Position numbers and translations under genes: made by a program. Source: Carex sylvatica (taxonomy: Eukaryota; Streptophyta; Magnoliopsida; Poales; Cyperaceae). Taken from it: 64,000 bases of DNA. A model generated the notes under the pieces. It was given only the letters and a program-made list of their open reading frames with translations, did no database searches and was not told the origin of the DNA. The stretch lies in the NCBI GenBank assembly GCA_964058845.1, contig CAXKVR010000104.1, positions 1 through 64,000 of the forward strand, given 5' to 3'. Position 1 is the first letter of the stretch, and each line of letters begins with the position of its first letter. This document shows positions 56,761 to 64,000 of the stretch, one piece after another.

Positions 56761-57997
56761 TTTTTGAATAATATCGTGATGGAACTGCTTGTTTGTGCTA
56801 TCTTGGTTCATTATTTTCTTAATTGTTTTGTGGATTAATGTACTCCTTAGTTATTGTGGTTGAGTTTTTTTTTTTTCTTGCTATTTAAAAGCTTTTAAGC
56901 ATCGTTTTAAATCTCTTTCCGCTTTTTATTGATTTATTGGTCCATGAAATCATAAAATGCCAAAACTAACCAGGCTAATATGACAAACTGCTGTCAGAAT
57001 GAATCCCACACAATTCGATGCTAGGTCTATTATTCAAAGACATCTATGTATTTGTCTCACTGAGGCCCGGATTTAGCCTACCAATAAAACTAAATCTGTT
57101 AATTTAGAAGCAACAGTTTTGATAGTGAAACTTCAACTTCAACTTCAACTGAAAATATTCTTGTTTAATGAACATTAGTAATCCTACAGCAATAACTCCT
57201 ATAGATTTGACAGAGTTCATCACATGCGCACACACGCGCACACACATATATATATAGAAAAATGCTAATATACTACGCATAACATAGAGGCCTCTATGCA
57301 ACGGCTCAATATTTGAGTTTTCAAAATTCTAACAGTCAATCTGAATAGTTCAAACTAAATTTTACATTTTTTAGAACTTTTTTACTTTTTTTTAGATAGA
57401 TAGAAAAACACTTGATTTAAAAATTATGTATTTTTTATCTATCTAAAAAAATGGTAAAATAATTATATATATGAATTTGCAAGCCGGATTAGATTTACCT
57501 ATCGCCGTGCTAAGGAAGCACAAAAGTGCTATCTTGTTTACCATAAATGATATTGAACCGCAATCGCGCTGTTCAATGTTACTTGGCAGTTTTTGAGCCG
57601 GTTGGATTCTCACAACGTCTCTTTGCATCAATCTTTTTATCTGTTCTAGCAAAATTTTGTATAATTTTTTTCAGTGGTAAAGAGCAAAATTTTGCATCTG
57701 TTAATCAAGCAAAATAATAAATAAATAAATAAGACATGGAACTCCATTACAGCACCATTAATGGAGCAAACTTCGCCTTTGGAGACGAAGTTGTTTTCGG
57801 ATTCGTCTACAAATCTAATTCCGTAGACACTCATTCCAATTCCCTATATTATCCCTATTATTTTATATTAATTTCTCAAAATAAAAAATTCTTCTCTACG
57901 TGAGTATCAAGGATTACAGTACAGTCTACACAGTCACCTGTACTTAGGGCTCTGTCTCTTGTCTTTTTCTCCTTAAGTACCTGTGCTGTTTGAGATA
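56761..57997. other. Intergenic; simple repeats and a MITE fragment
   Basis: A CTTCAA repeat at about 57131-57149 and a (CA/TA)n tract at 57230-57256. 57394-57450 is an inverted repeat (TTTTTAGATAGATAGAAAAA and its complement) with weak similarity to the foldback MITEs, probably a truncated copy. No gene. Confidence 0.45.
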
Positions 57998-58197
57998 GGA
58001 GTAGGTCCGATGCCCATTGGACCTACTTTTAGGTTCAATGGACTCTATCACCATACGATTAGTATTAAGATCTGTGTACACGGAAACTGATAAAACTCGC
58101 ACGGATTTTAATACTAAGTGCACGAATCATGATGCAATTGGATGGTCACAACACCCATCGAACCAAAGTAGGTCCAATGGGGCATCGGACCTACTCC
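57998..58197. mobile_element. 200-bp MITE with GGAGTAGGTCCGATGCCC termini
   Basis: GGAGTAGGTCCGATGCCC is inverted exactly at the right end, and pairing continues through CATTGGACCTACTTT and GGTTC(A/G)ATGG. The centre is about 100 bp. No clear target duplication. Confidence 0.75.
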
Positions 58198-58414
58198 GAC
58201 TCCGTGTTGTTATGGTCTCTACGAAATCATTACATAAATGCAATGTACCGTACTGAGATAAATATTGACTCCGTTTATTACTTTCTTCCAGCATTTCCGG
58301 TTAATATTAATTCATATAACATGTTTTTACATTTTCCAAAAGCTACTAATGGAATGTTTACATTTCTGAATGAGTCTACGTTAATGTGCATATTACACCT
58401 TTGTAGTAAAATGC

Positions 58415-58761
58415 AGTCTATACGGCCACATGCATATTACAATTATTACACGATGTTCCGCATTATAGACTCGTATCTCTATTTTGTAAATTCAAATAGT
58501 CAATTTGGACATGGAAATATATTTACTGACCAAATTTTATATCTTTTAAAAACAATACTATTTTTACATAGGTAGAAAACCACTTGATTTGAAAATTCTG
58601 GACCATCCAAAACCAACGACTTTTAACCCATCTAAGAAATAGTAAAAAAAAAAATTCTACAAGTATATTTTGATATGAAAATTATGTTTAAAGATTTGGC
58701 TCGACTGTTTAACCTTTAAAATAGAGATATGGATGCACGGGTGGATCCGTACCATAGACTC
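58415..58761. mobile_element. Decayed foldback-type MITE, AGTCTATACGG terminus
   Basis: AGTCTATACGG at the left corresponds to the complement of the right end, AGTCTATGGTACGG. Inner TATCTCTATTTT segments and an AT-rich centre (ACTTGATTTGAAAATT) also pair. Diverged arms; ends approximate. It lies 210 bp from the remorin stop codon. Confidence 0.6.
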
Positions 58762-58970
58762 GCTCTTCCTGAATTACATCTTGTCACCACGCTTAAATTG
58801 GCCAATTATCAATAGAGAAAGAAATGCCAGCTGGTACCAATACAAATTGACCAATTAGTGCAATTCATCAGGTTAGGTAGCATGATAGTACCAAACACAG
58901 TGCAATTCCAAAATATAACTATTGGAAACCTACCAAAAAAAAAAAATTTTGATTCAAGAAAGTGCACTTT

Positions 58971-61900
58971 CTATCTTAACCCATGACATACAAAGCATCC
59001 ACTCAGCGAACTTAATTTGCTGGTTTGGCAATGCCGGGATGCTTTTTCAGCCGACCTTCCGATGCTCGGGTCTTGGTTCGCTGCCACCGACTCACGCATA
59101 TCATGGGCCTTCTTTTGGGCTGCCCGTAGCCTGTTGACTATCTTATCCATTGAAGATGACCTCTTCTTCTCCAATTTCATCTGCACAGTTTTTAACTCTT
59201 GGTAGATTTATGAAATTATCTTTTTGCTTATTAGTAGTTACAGATAAAGGCGAGAAAGGATATTATGTACCTCGAGTTTTCTAATTGCTGCCTCAGCCTT
59301 TGCTTTTTGTAGGTTTTCCCATGCAGTTATTTTTGCTTCTTCTCTTTTGGACCTATATCCAGTAATAAGTGAGATTTTAGACTTTGAAAATAAAAAATAA
59401 AATACCAATATAACATGCAAATTAATTAATTGTGATAGTTCCATAACAAAACATGAGCAACAATTAATAGCTAATACTACACTACAAAATATTGTGCATT
59501 TTGGCTTTACACGATCAAATTGTAAATTCAAGTACATTATAGATCATAAAATTGCCAGGAACAACTCTTTTAAGTTGATATATATTGTTATTGCAATTGA
59601 TTTGATGCAACTGATAAGTTGAAACATTTGATAATTAAAATATTCAAACAAGAAATTGGACATACTTTGAAGCACATCTTGCCTTTTCTCTCTCTTCCCA
59701 AGAACCAACTGATCGTTTGTCGAAACTCCTAAGGACGTTCCTCTTTGACCATCGAGTCACCGTTACCTGGTTGTCTATCTCTACATCTCTCACCTCCAAC
59801 TTAGCAGAACTGCTATTTACCTCCTCAATGGGACCACGCGAAGGCGAGTACGAAAACGAAAGCTCCTTGGGAGAAGACGTGGCGCTTCCTTCGGGGCTCA
59901 TTTGTGTAGCGACATCCTTAGTTAAAATCCCAGCAGTTATTCTTTGTACTGCTTCTCTTGTTATTTGAACCTTCTCCTCTGTATTAAGTTGAAACACCAA
60001 AAATTATTGATCAAACTACTAAAAAATCTATATAAGAAAAAAAATTGCAAAAGGGAAAAAAGGCCCTTAATTTTTATCAGAATTTACAAAACATGAACAC
60101 TGAATGTTAGAAAAAATAATTGACTACTTTATCAGATAGTTCAATAGTACAGACATATTTCTATTCTTAGTTCTGATGATTTAGACCTTATATTTGCATC
60201 AAATTTTATCTCCCCGGTCCCTCATTTTGTCCGTCTCAATTCTTAGAATTTCTTAATACCTTACAAATTATAAAGAATGAAATAGTTTCAATGCAAAGAG
60301 ATTCCGATGTGTGTAATTTTCCAGCAAAAAATAGTCTCTTTGTTAATTGACATTACTGTATTTTCAGCATAACTCAAACACCACAAGTTCTTTTTATGCA
60401 AATAAAAATTAAATTAGCAGATAAGAACCTGGTTTAGTATCACGTGAGGGGGGTAATGCTGCAGTGGCCTCCATTAGTGTATCCATCCAACCGCTCACGC
60501 TTACCGACCTTAAAATAAATGGCTCCTTATTTGAACAAAGATTACCGACATTGCCACTAGTCAAATTGTCGTCATGAACTCCATGCTCAGGTATCAGGAC
60601 ACCAGCCAAAAAAGGTGAACGCGCAACAAAACTTTCCCCGTCTGCTATCGGCGAGGCAGCATAGCCATTTGTGGGGCCAAGAGGCCCACTCTTGGACTTG
60701 GGCCTCCTGTGGTGAGGTGGCGGGACAGACTGCCGCCCGGTCCCATCAACTGGGCTAAGAATCCACTTCTCAGCATCCTCCCATTTTGACGGCAACTTCC
60801 TACCATTGTTGAAAGGTAAAACAATACTGCTACTACCACCGTATCTCCTGTTGGAAAGTGGGACACGCTCAGAGCTCCATCCCTTCTGGTAGGTCCCACT
60901 AGTCAGACCATGCCGGGTGTAGTTGGGCGTACCTGGGCTGGGAAATGTACCTGACCTACTTCGAGAGGAGGCGGAGCTCTTGCTCATGCCTCCTGGTCTA
61001 TATCTCGGTGAAAGCACAACCACATCAGCACATTGGGCCTCTTGATAAATGTGACGGTGTAACTGATTACTGGAAGTTGGACCTTCAAAGGTAGCACCTT
61101 CAGATCTGAGCCTCAGATTCTGGCATTCTGTGACCAAAGAAAGGTACACTAAGTGTGATTTTACATACTAATATAAGAACATTTTTTTGAAAATTTTCAA
61201 AAATAATTACCTCTTAGTGCGTGGGAAAATGAATGCTTTGGTGGGTCTCCCTTCTCCTCTAGCTCTAGCACACCATTAAAGAATAAAGAATAAGACAGTA
61301 TGAATAATGACAAAAGTAAATAGTAGCTAGTGGAGGAACTAAAGAGGCTAACACTAACCTGTGCGTACATTCAAGTGCGATTGAGGCGTGAGAGTATCAG
61401 CAAAAGGGAAAGAAGAAAGCTCGTTTCTTTTTTCTGGATCTGGATCTGGACCCGAAGGGGAGCAATCCGATTCCACTAAAGACTGTTTCAATTGCATAAA
61501 AGAGGAGAGAAAAGAAAACAAAAGTTGGTACCGCTTCAAAACCAAGAAACACTTTTTAAGAGACTACTAGACCCCCTTTTTGATTTGCTTTTCAATTTCT
61601 CTCACATTGTAGTTTTCACTTTCATCATTGGATTCTTTTCATAAAAAAAAAAAAATGATTTCATAACATGGGTTCAAAACCTCAAACAAAAAATAATTAA
61701 TCTTAACTGTGGACTTCACCCAAGCAGACAAAACTCCAGGATAAGTTTCTCTCCGATTTCTATCGTGCCTTTGATTTTTTTAAAAATGATTCTCTATTTA
61801 GTCAAGGTTTAGTCCACCTAATCAAATAAAAAAAGGGTTCTTAGATGGGAACCTTAACTAAGGGGGGAGGAAGAGATTTCTTCTCGCGTTGCTTTCGCTT

Positions 61901-62005
61901 TGTATCGGCAGATCGAGTGGGTTTGGGTTTGGTAGCTCTGTGCTTGTTGGTTCTGGTCTTGGGAATGTCGGAATGGAGGGATGAAGCGGGCTCGAGGTCG
62001 GGCAT
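58971..62005 (-). CDS. Remorin family protein, group 6 (long N-terminal region)
   Basis: Seven exons: 62005-61853, 61482-61359, 61264-61211, 61127-60429, 59978-59666, 59352-59271 and 59180-58971, all GT-AG and phase-consistent, giving 544 residues. The C-terminal remorin domain (about 430-520) includes SWEEREKARCASK, EEAKITAWENLQKAKAEAAI and KLEKKRSSSMDKIVNRLRAA, a coiled coil; the tail ends SGCFVCHGLR with two cysteines suited to S-acylation and membrane anchoring. The long Ser/Pro-rich N-terminal region has the group 6 landmark SKWEDAEKWILSP (about 220-232). Remorins organise plasma-membrane nanodomains and affect plasmodesmata, immunity and hormone signalling. Exon 1 (MPDLEPASSL..., Lys/Arg-rich) is the least certain: its donor GTTCCC is weak, but the exon 2 acceptor follows a strong pyrimidine tract and the phase fits. 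The alternative start is the ATG at 61497 without exon 1. Confidence 0.88.
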
Positions 62006-62332
62006 TCTCTCGAGCTTGCTCGCTCTAGCATTCCCCTCGAGCAACTCGCCGAGAGGAGAGAGGGATTGATTGTATTTGTTAATTTGTTAAAGAATGTCGA
62101 GAAAGAGAGAGAGATTGAGAGAGCGCGAGATAAGCACCGCGATGGGTTACTGGGGTGTGGTGGCTTGGGGTGGTGGTGTTGTGAACAGTGTACGGCGGGT
62201 GAGAGACCGACCAATTGGTAACTGGGGCAAGTAGCAACTAGCAAGTGGGAACTGGCAACTGTTAACTGTATTTCCCTAAACACTTACCTTTCGTTCTCCC
62301 TTTTTCCTCTTCTTCAATCTTTTTTTTTTTTA
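62006..62332. other. Remorin 5' leader and promoter region
   Basis: On the minus strand a CT-rich leader (about 62040-62125) precedes the start codon; no TATA box seen. Overlapping frames on both strands here lack recognisable domains. Confidence 0.45.
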
Positions 62333-63172
62333 GAGAATTTCATATATACCTCTCAAAAATTGTGAAATTAGATATTTACCATTCAAATTTTTGTCATTAC
62401 TAAAAATCTATTAACTCACATATTTATCCAATGTAACTTTAATATATATTAGATATACTCGTAACTCAGATTAATTATATCTAATTTTCTTAAAACTATA
62501 ATTAAAAATCTATTAACTCACATATTTACCCAATGTAACTTTAATATATATCAAATATACTCGTAACTCAGATTAATTATATCTAATTTTCTTAAAACTA
62601 TAATTAAGCAAGAATTAACTTAGCACTCTATGTTTAGAACCGTTCTCCTTTATATCTAATATAAAAGATAAAAAAAAACATATATTTCAAACTGTGCCAG
62701 TAACAAAATACAGATTCTCAAACTCAGTTACTACTTTTGATAATGGGTTGCGATATCAGCGTCGAATTATGTACAAATTATTTTGTTAGAAAAGTTGAAG
62801 TGGTTACCTTATTTTTAGACAATTAAGCTGGAGTTGAAATACTTATATTCGAGTCTGCTGTCCCTTTTCTCTGAGTTTAAGCGGAAGAGACAAGATGAGG
62901 AGAGAGTTTTAGTGAAAATAGGAAGTTACTTCAAAAAAGATGGGAGATAAATATGTGAGCAGAAGAGGAAGAGGAAGAGGCAGAGAATGAGAAGAGATTA
63001 AATAACTTATTAATTATATTTTATATAATCTTAAACTTAATTAATCTTATTTTTTGATAAATTGGATAAATATGTGAGTTATTAGATTTTTAGATGGTAA
63101 ATATGTAATTATAGAAATTTGGATGATAAATATGTAATTTCACAGTTTTTGAGTAGTATATATGAAATTCTC
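62333..63172. mobile_element. Element with about 130-bp terminal inverted repeats
   Basis: GAGAATTTCATATATACCTC at 62333 pairs with the complement of the right end (GAGAATTTCATATATACTAC). Pairing extends with gaps to AATCTATTAACTCACATATTTATCC on the left and its inverted copy at about 63050-63085. Length about 840 bp, no transposase frame. Long terminal repeats suggest a Mutator-type origin; no duplication can be read in the flanking T-runs. Confidence 0.7.
62401..62604. repeat. 102-bp tandem duplication
   Basis: Units 62401-62502 and 62503-62604 differ at only a few bases (ATTTATCCAA/ATTTACCCAA and TATATTAGAT/TATATCAAAT). The duplication lies in the left arm of the inverted-repeat element 62333-63172. 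Confidence 0.85.
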
Positions 63173-63249
63173 CCTTTTTTTAATTCGATTTTTCATAGGA
63201 GGAATTTTATGTATACCCCTCAAAATATTTGAAATTAAGTATTTTTATT

Positions 63250-63614
63250 TTTCAAATTGGGTAATTTTGTTAGAGGTCACTAAATTTTGTTATTTGTCAC
63301 GAATTGGTCACTCAAGTTCAATTTGTTCCTCCATAGTTTATAACCACTAAACTTTTAATATGTCATAATTAAGTCACCCTATAACTTTTTCGTTCAAAAT
63401 ATTAACGAAATATTCTCTTTATGTCTAAAATATAACCGAAAATGCTCATTCAATCCAAAATACTAACAAAAAATTATATTTTATTATATTTTTAGATGAA
63501 AAAGTTATAGGGTGACTTGATTGAGTCAAATTAAAAACAAATTAAACTTTAGTGACTAATTCGTGACAAATGACTAAGTTTATTGACTTCCAGCAAAATT
63601 AACCCTTTAAAATT
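63250..63614. mobile_element. Mutator-type MITE with 9-bp target duplication
   Basis: Element 63259-63605. GGGTAATTTTG at the left and complement GGGTTAATTTTG at the right are inverted, and TTTGTCACGAATT(G/A)GTCACT segments extend the pairing to about 60 bp. Flanks TTTCAAATT (63250-63258) and TTTAAAATT (63606-63614) differ at one of nine bases, as expected of an aged MULE insertion. The flanking sequence at 63195 (GGAATTTTATGTATACCCCT) resembles the terminus of the preceding element. Confidence 0.75.
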
Positions 63615-64000
63615 CATAATGTCATTTTTTTTAATTTTAAAACTCACAAATATACCTAATTTAATATGTTTTTATTAGAACTCATTTTAAAATTATGAAT
63701 TTCTTTTTTTTCTTTATTAAAAATAAAAATAATATGTAGTTTGTGTAAGGAAAAATATTGAGTCTTTAATTGGTCAGTTTTTTAGGATATGTGGTACATT
63801 TCTCTATTTGTGACTAGTGTTTTTAAATGCAGTTTTCATGTGGTATGTAAAAGACAATATGGGGCTGAATATGCATAAATAATATGTGGTTGTATATGCA
63901 GAACCACGTATATGGACTGCATATAAATTTCTATGCGGAATTCAACTTTATACGTATGTGATGAGCATAAATTATGTATACTTTTGCCTAGGGTTAACTT
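63615..64000. other. Intergenic, nothing recognised
   Basis: AT-rich sequence to the end of the window; no gene or repeat boundary found. Confidence 0.4.

Noticed and set aside
61845..62069. Plus-strand frame with a hydrophobic stretch opposite remorin exon 1
   Set aside because: Antisense to an exon that fits the remorin model by phase; no recognisable domain and no promoter context.

Overview
This is 64 kb of nuclear DNA from a flowering plant, probably a eudicot. The evidence is AT-rich sequence, genes with GT-AG introns, plant-only families (group A bZIP of the ABF/AREB type, class B heat stress factor, group 6 remorin, DUF1685, P-class PPR) and dense plant-type transposons. I cannot name the species from the sequence alone.

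Layout. A DUF1685 gene lies at 232-1557 (+). From about 3.3 to 40 kb the window is a repeat-dominated block without a convincing host gene. It contains a gutted Ty3/gypsy remnant (3296-3900), a decayed pol fragment with its 3' LTR (3905-7690), hAT-, Mutator- and foldback-type MITEs, and one complete, very young Ty3/gypsy retrotransposon on the minus strand. That element spans 19414-28815, has two 2321-bp LTRs, an uninterrupted 1523-codon gag-pol frame, PBS, PPT and a 5-bp target duplication AAAAT. A solo LTR of a related element sits at 36228-38201 between CATAC duplications.

From 40 kb on is a gene-rich arm: a class B heat stress transcription factor (41019-44640, +), an ABF/AREB bZIP factor (46897-48368, -), a GH5 endo-beta-1,4-mannanase (50885-53606, -), a broken PPR gene (about 55903-56760, +) and a group 6 remorin (58971-62005, -). 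I joined the exons of these genes by reading splice sites and codon phase; all four multi-exon models close in frame. The HSF and the ABF factor are both stress regulators; the mannanase acts in the cell wall and the remorin at the plasma membrane. They are separate transcription units and nothing indicates a cluster or operon-like unit.

The most unusual content is the MITE population: at least ten near-palindromic elements of 150-450 bp with different termini. Many share a recognisable core (a 'CTCCAAGCA'-type motif next to an AT-rich block and a 'GGTTCAGATC'-type motif), two abut each other inside a mannanase intron, and two interrupt the PPR pseudogene. I did not find a clearly novel multi-gene system.
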